Shown here piece by piece: positions 1 through 8,396 of a stretch of 47,225 nt of DNA (the first letter of the stretch is position 1; every line of letters begins with the position of its first letter). The notes below the pieces were generated by a model. It ran no database searches. It saw nothing but the letters and a program-made list of their open reading frames with translations, and was not told the DNA's origin. The stretch is from contig JYOE01000018.1 in assembly GCA_000955875.1 (NCBI GenBank), positions 1-47,225 of the forward strand. Reading direction: 5' to 3'. This DNA comes from Terrabacter sp. 28 (GTDB lineage Bacteria; Actinomycetota; Actinomycetes; Actinomycetales; Dermatophilaceae). The position numbers and the translations under genes were made by a program.

Positions 1-19
1 CTTGACATAGGAGAAACGC

Positions 20-754
20 ATGTCGATGCTCTCGGGCTGGCGACGCGGGTCCCACGCCGCCGACGGCTTCGAGTACCCGACCTACACCGAGGGTGAGGGG
101 CCAGGCGTCATCGTCATGCACGAGAGCCCCGGGCTGACGCCTGAGGTGGTGCGCTTCGGTCGCGAGGTGGTCGACGCCGGCTTCACCGTGGTCATGCCGC
201 ACTTCTTCGGGCCTGCCCACCGGGCCCCGTACGCCCTCGAGGCGGTGCACGTCATCCCGCGCCTCTGTATCGGGCGTGAGTTCACGACGGTCGCGACCGG
301 GCGCACGACACCGGTCGCTGCATGGCTGCGCAGCCTGGCGCGCCGAGTCCACGACGAGGCGGGAGGGGTGGGCGTCGGCGCAGTCGGGATGTGTTTCACG
401 GGCGGGTTCGCCCTCGCGATGATGGTCGACCCCGTCGTCGTCGCGCCCGTCGTTGCGCAGCCGGCGGTGCCGGTCCCCTTGACGTCGCGTCGGGCGGCGG
501 ACGTCGGATTGGACCCGGGCGACCTTGCGGCAGTGCGTGATCGGGTGATCGGCGGTTGCCCCGTTCTCGGCGTCCGCTACCGGGAGGACTGGGCGACAGG
601 GACGCGGTTCGACACGCTGACCCACCATCTCGGCGACGGCTTCCTGCGGGTCGAGCTCGACGGCCCGGGCCATGCCACCCTGACGGGCGAGCGACACCCG
701 GATGCCGTGGATGCAGTCATCGGCTTCCTGACGATGCGTCTGCAGCCGGTCTGA
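20..754 (+). CDS. Dienelactone hydrolase family protein
   Basis: This is an alpha/beta-hydrolase of 244 aa in the dienelactone hydrolase family, probably a cytoplasmic hydrolase of ester or lactone bonds; the substrate cannot be told. The N-terminal half has the family pattern of a strand ending in VIVMHESPGL followed by a segment ending VVMPHFFG. The nucleophile elbow is GMCFTGG (about residues 125-131), with Cys in place of Ser as in DLH enzymes. A C-terminal GPGHATLT supplies the likely catalytic His. An AGGAGA ribosome-binding site at 10-15 supports the ATG at 20; a second in-frame ATG lies two codons later. The window starts just upstream, so its operon context is unknown. It runs in the same direction as the next gene, 83 nt away. 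Confidence 0.8.
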   Translation: MSMLSGWRRGSHAADGFEYPTYTEGEGPGVIVMHESPGLTPEVVRFGREVVDAGFTVVMPHFFGPAHRAPYALEAVHVIPRLCIGREFTTVATGRTTPVAAWLRSLARRVHDEAGGVGVGAVGMCFTGGFALAMMVDPVVVAPVVAQPAVPVPLTSRRAADVGLDPGDLAAVRDRVIGGCPVLGVRYREDWATGTRFDTLTHHLGDGFLRVELDGPGHATLTGERHPDAVDAVIGFLTMRLQPV

Positions 755-825
755 ATCGCCACAGCGCCAGTCGTGCTCGAGTGGCCAGTGGCGTAAACGC
801 TTGGCGCCCGGCCCGGTCGGCGGCA

Positions 826-831
826 TACGGT
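826..831 (+). promoter_or_regulatory. Putative -10 element, leaderless YqeY-like mRNA
   Basis: TACGGT lies 6 nt before ATG 838 and overlaps a copy of the CGGCATAC octamer. A TTGGCG at 801-806 could serve as -35, with a long spacer of 19 nt. This is inferred from motif and position only. Confidence 0.4.
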
Positions 832-837
832 CGCGTC

Positions 838-1257
838 ATGTCGTCGCCCCTACGAGCAGCCCTGCGCCACCGGCTCACGACCGCGATGCGCGAGCGCGAC
901 CGCGCCGCCACGTCGGCGTTGCGCAGTGCCGTCGCGGCCATCGAGAACGCCGAGGCCGTGCCGGTGGGCGACCGGCCGACGTTCGCCACGTCCGCCGACG
1001 TCGCGGGTGCCGCAGTGGGGGTCGGCGCCGCAGAGGCGGAGCGGCTGGTGCTCGACGCGACCGACGAGCGCCGGGTCGTCCTGGCCGAGCTCGTCGCGCT
1101 CGCCGAGGCCGAGGCGGCGTATGCCGCAGCGGGTGACACCGAGCGCGCGACGGCCGCCTCGGCGGGAGCCCGAGTCCTGCGCGACGTGCTCGAGGACGTA
1201 CCCGCCGACGTGGCTCGGGACGTGCCGGGTGAGGTCGGCGACCCGACCCGGGGCTGA
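838..1257 (+). CDS. GatB/YqeY domain-containing protein
   Basis: A 139-aa protein of the YqeY/GatB-tail type. The start LRAALRHRLTTAMRERDRAATSALRSAVAAIENAEA is the typical first helical pair of YqeY proteins, which resemble the tRNA-binding tail of GatB. The molecular role is not established; a link to tRNA or aminoacylation is family inference. The reading frame is open further upstream, but ATG 838 fits the family N-terminus. A TACGGT -10-like element at 826-831 lies only 6 nt upstream, which suggests a leaderless mRNA. The middle of the protein is Ala- and Glu-rich and more diverged than the N-terminus. Confidence 0.75.
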   Translation: MSSPLRAALRHRLTTAMRERDRAATSALRSAVAAIENAEAVPVGDRPTFATSADVAGAAVGVGAAEAERLVLDATDERRVVLAELVALAEAEAAYAAAGDTERATAASAGARVLRDVLEDVPADVARDVPGEVGDPTRG

Positions 1258-1588
1258 ATCAGGAGCAGCGGTTCCGGTCGACGGCAGTTGTCCACAGTGG
1301 CGGTGGACAACGTGTGCACGGACGCACGGAGGATGTGGAGAAGCGACCCGTTCCTGTGGACGACACGCCGTCGACCTGTCGAGGCCCGAGGAGTTTTCGC
1401 CATTTCCTTGCGAGGCCGCCTCGCGGGGGGATAGAACGTTCTCACGCACTCCTTCGGGAGAGCGGGACGGCTCGGAGACGAGGGTCCACACGGTGGGGCG
1501 ACCCACTGCGGCAGCCGGGTGACGAGGCGGCCGGGACCGGAGACGACGAGCAGTCGATCGGGAGCGTCACCATCGACCGATCACACCA
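1258..1588. other. Non-coding stretch with a DnaA-box-like cluster
   Basis: No gene is supported in this stretch. Near its left end are TTGTCCACA (1288-1296), its near inverse ending at 1310 (reverse strand TTGTCCACC), TTCTCCACA on the reverse strand (1334-1342) and TCGTCCACA on the reverse strand (1355-1363). Three of the four match the Streptomyces-type DnaA box (T/C)(T/C)(G/A/C)TCCACA exactly. The first two form an inverted repeat, TTGTCCAC-7 nt-GTGGACAA. A further weak site lies near 1482-1490. Whether DnaA binds here is unknown. Confidence 0.5.
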
Positions 1589-1625
1589 GAAGGGCCCTTG
1601 AGACTCATACTCCCAAGGGCCCTTC
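1589..1625. terminator. Bidirectional terminator hairpin
   Basis: A perfect 12-bp inverted repeat, GAAGGGCCCTTG at 1589-1600 and CAAGGGCCCTTC at 1614-1625, with a 13-nt loop. It lies just past the 3' end of the DinB operon on the minus strand and downstream of the YqeY-like gene, so it could end transcription from both sides. There is no strong T tract. Confidence 0.65.
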
Positions 1626-1673
1626 GCCTTTGTCTGTGCGACTCAGCGTCGTTGCAGCACAACCGATCCCGCG

Positions 1674-2282
1674 TCAGACACTGAGCTCTGCCGCCGGCCG
1701 CCACGGCTTGAGCCACGGTGTCTCGGGCCAGCCCTCACGGGCAGCGACGAGCGCGTACATCGTCGCGCCGTCGATGGACTCCCGGATGATGTCGGCGTGG
1801 CCGGCGTGGCGTGCGAGCTCCTCGACGAGGTGCATCGCGACCCACCGGACCGACCAGGCCTCGACGTCCTTGGGGAACCAGGGCGCGTCGCGCGGCACCG
1901 GCACCGCGGCGCCGAGGTCGGCACGCTGCAGCACGTCGCGGGTCACCTCGCCCTGGGCCACCAGGGCGGCGAGGAGCGACTCGAGGGTGTCGTCGTCGGT
2001 GACCCGGAAGTCGTCGCCCCAGGACCGTGCCTGCTCCTCGACCGACCGCTCCGGCGGGGCCGGCGCGTCGGGTGCGGCGGCCATCCGCTCCGTCCAACCG
2101 CGTTCGCACGTCGTGACGTGCTTCACGAGTCCGCCGATGCTCAGGGTGCCCGCCGTCGGGGTGAGCCGGATCTGCTCCTCGGTGAGACCGAAGGTCGCAG
2201 CCACGAAGGCGTCGCGCTGCTGGTCGATGTAGGCGATGAGGCTCTCGCGCTCGTCGGCGACGGGTGGGACCTGTGCTGCCAT
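1674..2282 (-). CDS. DinB family protein (DUF664-like)
   Basis: A 202-aa DinB-fold protein, a four-helix-bundle family whose metal site resembles that of mycothiol-dependent enzymes. The N-terminus, about residues 10-70, runs ERESLIAYIDQQRDAFVAA and then LSIGGLVKHVTTCERGWTERM, where the His is the usual first metal ligand. Later WVAMHLVEELARHAGHADIIRE supplies the H-x3-E-x2-RH-x2-H pattern with the remaining ligands. A mycothiol-linked transferase or detoxification role is family inference. It lies 16 nt behind a second DinB gene on the same strand and probably shares its transcript, which starts opposite a WYL regulator. Confidence 0.82.
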   Translation of the reverse strand: MAAQVPPVADERESLIAYIDQQRDAFVAATFGLTEEQIRLTPTAGTLSIGGLVKHVTTCERGWTERMAAAPDAPAPPERSVEEQARSWGDDFRVTDDDTLESLLAALVAQGEVTRDVLQRADLGAAVPVPRDAPWFPKDVEAWSVRWVAMHLVEELARHAGHADIIRESIDGATMYALVAAREGWPETPWLKPWRPAAELSV

Positions 2283-2298
2283 GGGGTGTCTCGCTCTC

Positions 2299-2877
2299 TC
2301 AGTCGTTGCGGTGGGCGTAGAGGTCGCGGAGCAGGGCGATCTCGGCTCCGTGGTGGATCAGCTCCCGGTTGATGTGGAGCACGAGCGTCGCGCGCGACGC
2401 CTCGGCGAACGGGCCCTCGGCGGAACCGCACGGCTCGGCCAACCCGTCGGTGCCCCAGCTGCGCACGCCGTCGAACCAGGCGGCATACGCGCTGTCGAGC
2501 TGGGCGAGCGCCTCGTCGGCGGTCGCGGCGTAGTCGAAGGTGAGGTAGTCGGCCTCCGGGGCGCCGAAGTGGTGGTGGGCCCGCGCCCCGAGCACGCCGA
2601 CGATGATGTGGGCGAGCCGCCACGCGATCGTCGTCACGGGTGCCGGCTCGGGCGCGGGGTAGGCCCAGTCGATGGTCATCTCGCCGGTGCCGCCCTGCAT
2701 CTCGGTGCTGCCCTCGCCGCGACGGTGGACGTTCCACGCGCCGGGGGTCGGCTCCCAGAGGTACTCCTCGTCGGTGAGCCCGTCGAAGCGGGCGCGGAGC
2801 TGGTGCTGCCAGTGCCAGTCGGCCTGCTCCACCAGGGCGTCGTTCCAGTCGATGGTGGTGCGCGTCGTCTCTGTCAT
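2299..2877 (-). CDS. DinB superfamily protein
   Basis: A 192-aa DinB-superfamily protein. ATG 2877 is preferred over the longer open frame because homologues begin near MTETTRTTIDWNDALVEQ and the upstream codons overlap the divergent promoter. Visible features are the WxWQHQLRARFDGLTDEEYLWEP opening, VTTIAWRLAHIIVGVLGARAHHHFG with the central His, and LVLHINRELIHHGAEIALLRDLY at the C-terminus with H...HH metal-ligand positions. It is the first gene of a two-gene DinB operon read away from the WYL regulator, separated from it by a 61-bp region with a perfect palindrome. DinB/WYL pairs are common in actinobacteria, so control by that regulator is likely. Confidence 0.82.
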   Translation of the reverse strand: MTETTRTTIDWNDALVEQADWHWQHQLRARFDGLTDEEYLWEPTPGAWNVHRRGEGSTEMQGGTGEMTIDWAYPAPEPAPVTTIAWRLAHIIVGVLGARAHHHFGAPEADYLTFDYAATADEALAQLDSAYAAWFDGVRSWGTDGLAEPCGSAEGPFAEASRATLVLHINRELIHHGAEIALLRDLYAHRND

Positions 2878-2899
2878 GTCTCGATCGTGACATGCGTAT

Positions 2900-2916
2900 A
2901 GGACAGGAACTGTCCT
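2900..2916. promoter_or_regulatory. Palindromic operator in WYL/DinB divergent promoter
   Basis: AGGACAG-GAA-CTGTCCT is a perfect 7-bp inverted repeat with a 3-nt centre. It sits 23 nt from the DinB start and 23 nt from the WYL regulator start. Its position suggests that one dimer controls both directions. Confidence 0.6.
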
Positions 2917-2938
2917 CAGTGAATGGCAGACTCGCAGC

Positions 2939-3913
2939 ATGTCCCTGACGAGCGACGGCAACGGCACCACCGCCAGGGTGCTGCGGCTGCTCGACCTGCT
3001 GCAGAGCCGCCCGGTCTGGAGCGGCACCGAGCTGGCCGGACGGCTCGGCGTGACGACGCGCAGCGTCCGGCGCGACGTCGACCGGCTGCGCGAGCTGGGC
3101 TACCCGGTCAACGCGACCCACGGCGCCGGAGGCGGCTACCAGCTCGGCGCAGGGCGGCGGCTCCCGCCGCTGCTGCTCGACGACGACGAGGCCGTCGCCA
3201 TCGCCGTCTGCCTGCGCCTCGCGGCGGGCGGCACCGTCGAGGGCCTCGGCGAGGCGGCCGTGCGCACCCTGGCCAAGCTCGACCAGGTGCTGCCGGGCCG
3301 CCTGCGTTCACAGGTCGAGGCCATCCACGAGGCCATCGTCACCCTCGACAGCGCCACCGCCCCCGTCGACGCCGCCACCCTCCTCGTGCTGGCGCGCGCG
3401 TGCCGCGAGACCGAGCGCGTCACCTTCGCGTATGCCGGCCCGCGCGGTTCCGGCGAACGCCGGGTCGAGCCCTACCGCCTCGTCGCGACCGGCCGCCGCT
3501 GGTACCTGCTCGCCTACGACCTCGACCGCGGGGACTGGCGCACCTTCCGACTCGACCGGATGACCGGTGCCGAGGCGCGCGGCTGGCGGTTCCGGCCGCG
3601 GGAGGACGCCCCCGACGCTGCCGAGCACGTGCGCCGCTCGATCTCGCGCGACGTGTACGACCACGTGTGCCGGGTGCGCATCCACGCGCCGAAGTCACTG
3701 GTGGAGAAGCAGATCCCCGCATCCGTGGGCACGGTCACGGCCGACGGCGGTTCGCACTGCATCTTCGAGGCAGGTGGCAGCCACCTCGGCTGGATGGCGA
3801 TGCACCTCGGCGTGCTGCCGTGGGAGATGACCGTGCTCGACCCGCCCGAGCTGCGCGACATCATGCGCGAGCAGGCGAGCCGGATGCTCCGCGCCGCCGA
3901 CGCCACCCCGTGA
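2939..3913 (+). CDS. WYL-domain transcriptional regulator, YafY type
   Basis: A 324-aa DNA-binding regulator. Residues about 10-65 form a winged helix (RVLRLLDLLQSRPVWSGTELAGRLGVTTRSVRRDVDRLRELGYPV), followed by the Gly-rich wing GAGGGYQLGAG. The middle and C-terminal parts are the WYL domain, with RRVEPYRLVATGRRWYLLAYDLDRGDWRTFRLDRM around residues 160-200. WYL domains bind small ligands or nucleic acid, but the ligand here is unknown. ATG 2939 starts directly at the family N-terminus. It is divergent from the two DinB genes and probably regulates them through the palindrome at 2900-2916. It converges on ppc with only 9 nt between stop codons. Confidence 0.88.
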   Translation: MSLTSDGNGTTARVLRLLDLLQSRPVWSGTELAGRLGVTTRSVRRDVDRLRELGYPVNATHGAGGGYQLGAGRRLPPLLLDDDEAVAIAVCLRLAAGGTVEGLGEAAVRTLAKLDQVLPGRLRSQVEAIHEAIVTLDSATAPVDAATLLVLARACRETERVTFAYAGPRGSGERRVEPYRLVATGRRWYLLAYDLDRGDWRTFRLDRMTGAEARGWRFRPREDAPDAAEHVRRSISRDVYDHVCRVRIHAPKSLVEKQIPASVGTVTADGGSHCIFEAGGSHLGWMAMHLGVLPWEMTVLDPPELRDIMREQASRMLRAADATP

Positions 3914-3922
3914 CGAGATGGC

Positions 3923-6820
3923 TCAGCCGGTGTTCCGCAGCCCCGCGGCGATGCCGTTGATCGTCAGCAGCAGGGCCCGCTGCACGTCGGTGTCGGGCTC
4001 GGCGTCGTCGGGCACGGCGCGCGAGCGGGCCAGCAGCGACGTCTGGAGCGCGTGCAGCGGTGCAAGGTAGCTGTCGCGCAGCTCGAGCGTGCGCCGCAGC
4101 GTCGGCGCCGACTCGAGCAGCTCGGACTGCCCGGTCACCCGCAGCACCTCCTCGAGCGTGCGCTCGTGCTCCTCACGGATCGTGTCGAAGAGACCCGCGA
4201 CCTCGGGGTCGACGAGCTCCTTGACGTAGCCGGCCGCGATGTCGAGGTCGGTCTTCGCGAGCGTCATCTGCACGTTGGACATGAAGGTGCGGAAGAAGGC
4301 CCACGAGCCGTACATCTCGCGCAGCGTCTTCTCGCGGCCGTCCTCGCGAGCGGCGGCGAGACCCGAGCCCACGCCGAACCAGCCGGGCAGGATGATGCGC
4401 GACTGCGTCCAGCCGAACACCCAGGGGATGGCGCGGAGGTCGTCGAGGCCACCCTCGCCGCCCGGGCGCTTCGACGGACGCGAGCCGATGTTCATCTTGC
4501 CGAGCTCGTCGACGGGGGTCGCCGACACGAAGAACGGGACGAGACCCGGATCGCGCACGAGCCCCCGGTAGGTGTCCTGGCCGCGGGCCGCGACGACGTC
4601 CATCGTGCCGTTCCAGCCGTCGAGGACGTCCTTGGGCAGCAGGGACTTCCGGTGTAGCACCGACGCCTCGAGCACTGCGGCGAGCGCGACCTCGAGGTTG
4701 AACCGCGCGAGACCGGGCAGCGTGTACTTGTCGCTGAGCACCTCGCCCTGCTCGGTGATCTTGATCGGCCCGTCCAGGCTGCCGTAGGGCTGGCTGAGGA
4801 TCGCCTCGCCGGTGGGGCCGCCGCCGCGCCCCACCGAGCCGCCGCGGCCGTGGAAGAGGCGCAGCACGACGCCGTGCCGCCGGGCGACGTCGCGCAGCGC
4901 GCGCTGGGCGCGGTGGATCTGCCACTGCGACGCGGCGATCCCGGCGTCCTTCGAGGAGTCGGAGTAGCCGAGCATGATCTCCTGCACGTCGCCGCGGGCC
5001 GCGACGACCCTCCGGTATGCCGGGTCGCCGAGCAGCGCGTCGAGCAGCGGTCCGGCCGCCTCCAGCTCGGCCACGGTCTCGAAGAGCGGGGCGAACCCGA
5101 TGCGCGCGGTGGCCGCGTGGGTCTCGGTGCCGGTGTCGACGAGCCCGACCTCGCGGGCGAGCACGACGACCGCGAAGAGGTCGTCGATGTCGTGCGTCAT
5201 CGACACGATGTAGGTCTCGACGGTCTCGGGGCCGTAGGTGTCGAGGACGGTGCGGATGGCGTACATCAGCGCGAGTGACGCCGAGGCCGCGTCGCCGACG
5301 TCGACGGCCCGGCTCCCGGTGAGCGGGCGGCGCGACGAGAGCTCGCGCGACAGCAGCTCGATGCGGGCCGGCCGGTCGAGCTCGCCGTAGGGCGTCTCGA
5401 GCTCGCCGATGCGGTCGTAGAGGTCGGCGAGGGCCGCGTGGTGCTTGCCGCTGTGCTCGCGGATGTCGAGCGTCGCGAGGCCGAGCCCCACCGTCGTGGC
5501 GGTGCGGATCAGGCGGAGGATCGCACCGTTGCCGGTGAGCTCGTCGCCGCCGGCGAGCATCGAGTCGCGCACGAGCGTCAGGTCGGCGAGCAGCTCGTCG
5601 AACGAGGCGTAGTCGCGGCCGGGCTCGTGCGGCGTCTGGTGCGCGAGGCGGTCGCGGGTGCGCTGCAGCCGCACCCGCACGAAGCTCAGCTTGAGGCGGT
5701 AGGGCTCCTCGGCGTTGAGCCGCTTGAGGGCGTCGTAGGTGATGGGCAGGGCCTCGGCGTCGGCCTCCAGGCTGCGGCCCAGCTCGTCGGTGACGGTGAC
5801 GACCCGCGTCGACGGGGAGAGCTCGGCGAGCAGGTTCTCGGTGTGCGCGATGAGGTCGCGCAGGGCGGCGTCGTGCTGCAGGCCCACGACCTCGAGGGTC
5901 ACCTGCGGGGTGACGTTCGGGTTGCCGTCGCGGTCGCCACCGGCCCAGGCGCCGAAGCGCAGCGGCCGGGCCGAGGCGGGCAGCTCGATGCCGATGGTCG
6001 CCAGCGACCGGTCGAGCTCGGCGAGCAGCTCGGGCACGACGCGCTGGGTCAGCGAGTTGAGGTAGTAGATCGCGGTGCGGGCCTCGTCGGTCGGCTCGGG
6101 CCGCTGGATGCGCAGCTCGTCGGTCTGCCAGACGAGGTCGACGAGCTCGGCGAGGCGCCGCTCCAGACGGGGTTGGTCCGCCGGCGCGCTGCGCGGGTCC
6201 TCGAGCGTCTGCACGGTGTCGGCGATGCGGCGCAGCAGGTCGATGACCGAGCGTCGCGTGGCCTCCGTCGGGTGCGCGGTGAAGACGGGCCGGTACTCGA
6301 CCCGCGCGAGCACGGAGTCCACGAGGTCCCGGTCGACGGTGCCCTCGTCGAGGGCCGCGCCGATGCGGCGCGCGGTGGCGGCCAGCGGGCCCTCGTCGAC
6401 CGCTGTCACCTCCTGCCAGCGGTGCAGCTGCTCGGTGACGTTGACGAGCTGGAAGTAGGCGGTGAAGGCGCGGGCGAGCACGACCGCGGTCGGCGCGTCG
6501 ACGGCGGCGAGCGTCGACCGCAGCTCGTCGTCGCTGGGCTGCCGGGCGAGGCTGCGCACCCGCTCCACGAGCGCGAGCAGCTCCGCGCCCTCGTGCCGCT
6601 CGAGCGCCTCGCCGAGGAGGGCTCCGAGCTGGCGCACCGACGCCCGCAGGGCCGCGTGCTGCTGGGCCGACGAGACACCCGAGGCGAAGGCGCCGACGTT
6701 CGGCTCGCGACGGTCGGCCTCGAGCAGCTGCTCGGTCGAGCGCGCGTCGGCCGGGGCCGTCGCGGGCGCAGCGGTGGCGGCAGAGGTGGGCTCGGTCGAG
6801 GTCTGTCCCGAGATCGTCAT
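3923..6820 (-). CDS. ppc: Phosphoenolpyruvate carboxylase
   Basis: A 965-aa phosphoenolpyruvate carboxylase, which forms oxaloacetate from PEP and bicarbonate to refill the TCA cycle in the cytoplasm. Signature motifs are present: FTAHPTEATRR with the catalytic His at about residue 183, GGDRDGNPNVTP, MLGYSDSSKDAG, and FHGRGGSVGRGGGP. The C-terminus is RNTG, the usual PEPC ending. Length is normal for the family. ATG 6820 is chosen because the open frame upstream runs across the divergent rsmI gene and has no homology. Residues 1-35 are Ala/Thr-rich and probably disordered. It is transcribed alone, divergent from rsmI. Confidence 0.96.
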   Translation of the reverse strand: MTISGQTSTEPTSAATAAPATAPADARSTEQLLEADRREPNVGAFASGVSSAQQHAALRASVRQLGALLGEALERHEGAELLALVERVRSLARQPSDDELRSTLAAVDAPTAVVLARAFTAYFQLVNVTEQLHRWQEVTAVDEGPLAATARRIGAALDEGTVDRDLVDSVLARVEYRPVFTAHPTEATRRSVIDLLRRIADTVQTLEDPRSAPADQPRLERRLAELVDLVWQTDELRIQRPEPTDEARTAIYYLNSLTQRVVPELLAELDRSLATIGIELPASARPLRFGAWAGGDRDGNPNVTPQVTLEVVGLQHDAALRDLIAHTENLLAELSPSTRVVTVTDELGRSLEADAEALPITYDALKRLNAEEPYRLKLSFVRVRLQRTRDRLAHQTPHEPGRDYASFDELLADLTLVRDSMLAGGDELTGNGAILRLIRTATTVGLGLATLDIREHSGKHHAALADLYDRIGELETPYGELDRPARIELLSRELSSRRPLTGSRAVDVGDAASASLALMYAIRTVLDTYGPETVETYIVSMTHDIDDLFAVVVLAREVGLVDTGTETHAATARIGFAPLFETVAELEAAGPLLDALLGDPAYRRVVAARGDVQEIMLGYSDSSKDAGIAASQWQIHRAQRALRDVARRHGVVLRLFHGRGGSVGRGGGPTGEAILSQPYGSLDGPIKITEQGEVLSDKYTLPGLARFNLEVALAAVLEASVLHRKSLLPKDVLDGWNGTMDVVAARGQDTYRGLVRDPGLVPFFVSATPVDELGKMNIGSRPSKRPGGEGGLDDLRAIPWVFGWTQSRIILPGWFGVGSGLAAAREDGREKTLREMYGSWAFFRTFMSNVQMTLAKTDLDIAAGYVKELVDPEVAGLFDTIREEHERTLEEVLRVTGQSELLESAPTLRRTLELRDSYLAPLHALQTSLLARSRAVPDDAEPDTDVQRALLLTINGIAAGLRNTG

Positions 6821-6913
6821 GCACTCTGTGTATCGCGGTGAGGTTTCCGTCACGTAACCCCGTCCACATTCGGGGACGGCCGTCTCACCTCTCGGTCCTG
6901 ACAGGATGACGCC

Positions 6914-7744
6914 ATGAGCACCGGCACCCTGGTCCTGGCCGCCACCCCGATCGGCGACCCCCGTGACGCGGCGCCCCGCCTCGCCAAGGAGCTCGCGACC
7001 GCCGACGTCGTCGCGGCCGAGGACACGCGCCGGCTGCGTCGCCTCCTCTCTGACCTCGGCGTCGCCACCACGGGTGCGGTCGTCAGCTACCACGAGCACA
7101 ACGAGGCGTCCCGCACGCCCGAAATCGTCGAGCGGCTCCTCGCGGGCCAGCGGGTCCTGGTCGTCACCGACGCCGGTATGCCGTCCGTCTCCGACCCCGG
7201 CTACCGCCTCGTCGCCGCCGCGGTCGAGTCGGGCGTACGCGTCACGTGCGTCCCCGGGCCGAGCGCCGTCCTCATGGCGCTCGCCGTGTCGGGGCTGCCC
7301 GTCGACCGGTTCTGCTTCGACGGGTTCCTGCCGCGCAAGCCGGGTGAGCGTGCTCGGGTCCTCGCAGAGGTGGCCGACGAGCGCCGCACCCTCGTCTTCT
7401 TCGAGGCTCCACACCGCCTGGCGGAGACCTTGGCCGCCATGCGTGACGCGTTCGGTGCAGACCGCCGCGCTGCGGTCTGCCGCGAGCTGACGAAGACCTA
7501 CGAGGAGGTGCGCCGCGGCACCCTCGCCGAGCTCGCCGTGTGGGCCTCCGAGGGCGTCAAGGGCGAGATCACGGTCGTCGTGGCGGGCGCCGAGCGCGCG
7601 GTGCCCTCCCTCGAGGACGCCGTCGCCGGCATACGGCAGCGGGTCGACGCGGGGGAGCGGCTCAAGGACGTCGCCGCCGACGTGGCCGCCCGCACGGGGC
7701 TGTCGAAGAAGGCGCTCTACGACGCCTCGCTCGCAGCCCGCTGA
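6914..7744 (+). CDS. rsmI: 16S rRNA (cytidine1402-2'-O)-methyltransferase
   Basis: A 276-aa SAM-dependent tetrapyrrole-methylase-fold enzyme that 2'-O-methylates C1402 in the decoding centre of 16S rRNA. The N-terminus [22 protein letters not shown], then [14 protein letters not shown] and the Gly-rich [13 protein letters not shown] and [15 protein letters not shown], are RsmI hallmarks. The C-terminal domain ends in [16 protein letters not shown], also typical. ATG 6914 is the only sensible start. It uses an ATA Ile codon (around 7631) inside a CGGCATAC octamer. In many actinobacteria rsmI lies close to metG/tatD; here osmC, the tet-like gene and an SRPBCC gene intervene. Confidence 0.95.
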   Translation: MSTGTLVLAATPIGDPRDAAPRLAKELATADVVAAEDTRRLRRLLSDLGVATTGAVVSYHEHNEASRTPEIVERLLAGQRVLVVTDAGMPSVSDPGYRLVAAAVESGVRVTCVPGPSAVLMALAVSGLPVDRFCFDGFLPRKPGERARVLAEVADERRTLVFFEAPHRLAETLAAMRDAFGADRRAAVCRELTKTYEEVRRGTLAELAVWASEGVKGEITVVVAGAERAVPSLEDAVAGIRQRVDAGERLKDVAADVAARTGLSKKALYDASLAAR

Positions 7745-7799
7745 GCCCGCCCGACGAGCCCTCCTCCTTCGAGCGGACCGTCCGCCCGTCGGCCGCCCC

Positions 7800-7827
7800 T
7801 TGTTTCGGTCGCGAATCCCCTTACGGT
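7800..7827 (+). promoter_or_regulatory. Putative osmC promoter
   Basis: TTGTTT (7800-7805) and TACGGT (7822-7827) are separated by 16 nt. They lie about 60 nt upstream of the osmC start, a good match to a housekeeping actinobacterial promoter. Confidence 0.5.
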
Positions 7828-7885
7828 GGGGACGTACCGCGTCGCGGCCCCGAGTCGTGACCGACCCGACAGCGAAGGAGAACCG

Positions 7886-8311
7886 ATGGGCACCACGCGC
7901 ACCGCCAGCACGCACTGGGAGGGCTCACTCTTCGAGGGCTCCGGCCAGGTCAGCCTCGAGAGCTCGGGCATCGGCACCTACGACGTGAACTGGCCCTCCC
8001 GTGCGGAGCAGGCCAACGGCAAGACGAGCCCCGAGGAGCTCATCGCCGCGGCCCACTCGTCGTGCTTCTCGATGGCGTTCTCGAACGGCCTCGCCAAGGC
8101 CGGCACACCGCCCACGACCCTCGACACGACGGCCGACGTGACGTTCGTGCCCGGCACCGGCATCACCGAGATCAAGCTGTCGGTCGTCGGTGAGGTGCCC
8201 GGCATCTCGGCCGAGGACTTCCAGGCCGCAGCCGAGGACGCCAAGGCGAACTGCCCGGTGAGCCAGGCGCTCAAGGCCGTCCCGATCAGCCTCGAGGCCA
8301 AGCTCGCCTGA
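7886..8311 (+). CDS. osmC: OsmC family peroxiredoxin
   Basis: A 141-aa OsmC-type thiol peroxidase that reduces organic hydroperoxides in the cytoplasm. The two redox cysteines are visible: AAAHSSCFSMAFS (about residue 59) and DAKANCPVSQAL (about residue 125). The order of motifs and the length match OsmC, not Ohr. ATG 7886 follows a GAAGGAGAACC ribosome-binding site; an upstream in-frame ATG at 7826 would translate the promoter and leader and is rejected. The gene is transcribed alone from a likely promoter at 7800-7827 and ends at a strong hairpin shared with the convergent tet-like gene. Confidence 0.93.
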   Translation: MGTTRTASTHWEGSLFEGSGQVSLESSGIGTYDVNWPSRAEQANGKTSPEELIAAAHSSCFSMAFSNGLAKAGTPPTTLDTTADVTFVPGTGITEIKLSVVGEVPGISAEDFQAAAEDAKANCPVSQALKAVPISLEAKLA

Positions 8312-8340
8312 CCGCCTGGTCGACGAATCCGCAAGCGTAC

Positions 8341-8372
8341 GAGTGCCGCCCGGCTCAGCCCGGGCGGCACTC
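8341..8372. terminator. Bidirectional terminator between osmC and the tet-like gene
   Basis: A perfect 13-bp stem (GAGTGCCGCCCGG at 8341-8353, CCGGGCGGCACTC at 8360-8372) with a 6-nt loop lies between two convergent genes. Confidence 0.75.
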
Positions 8373-8396
8373 ACGCGTCACGGGCGCAGCGGCGCG

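Noticed and set aside
1434..1441. GAACGTTC palindrome as a LexA (SOS) box
   Set aside because: Actinobacterial LexA boxes have a four-base spacer between GAAC and GTTC. This site has none, and no SOS gene follows.
6821..7915. N-terminal extension of the ppc frame through rsmI
   Set aside because: It is antisense to rsmI and unlike any PEPC. ATG 6820 gives a normal-length enzyme.
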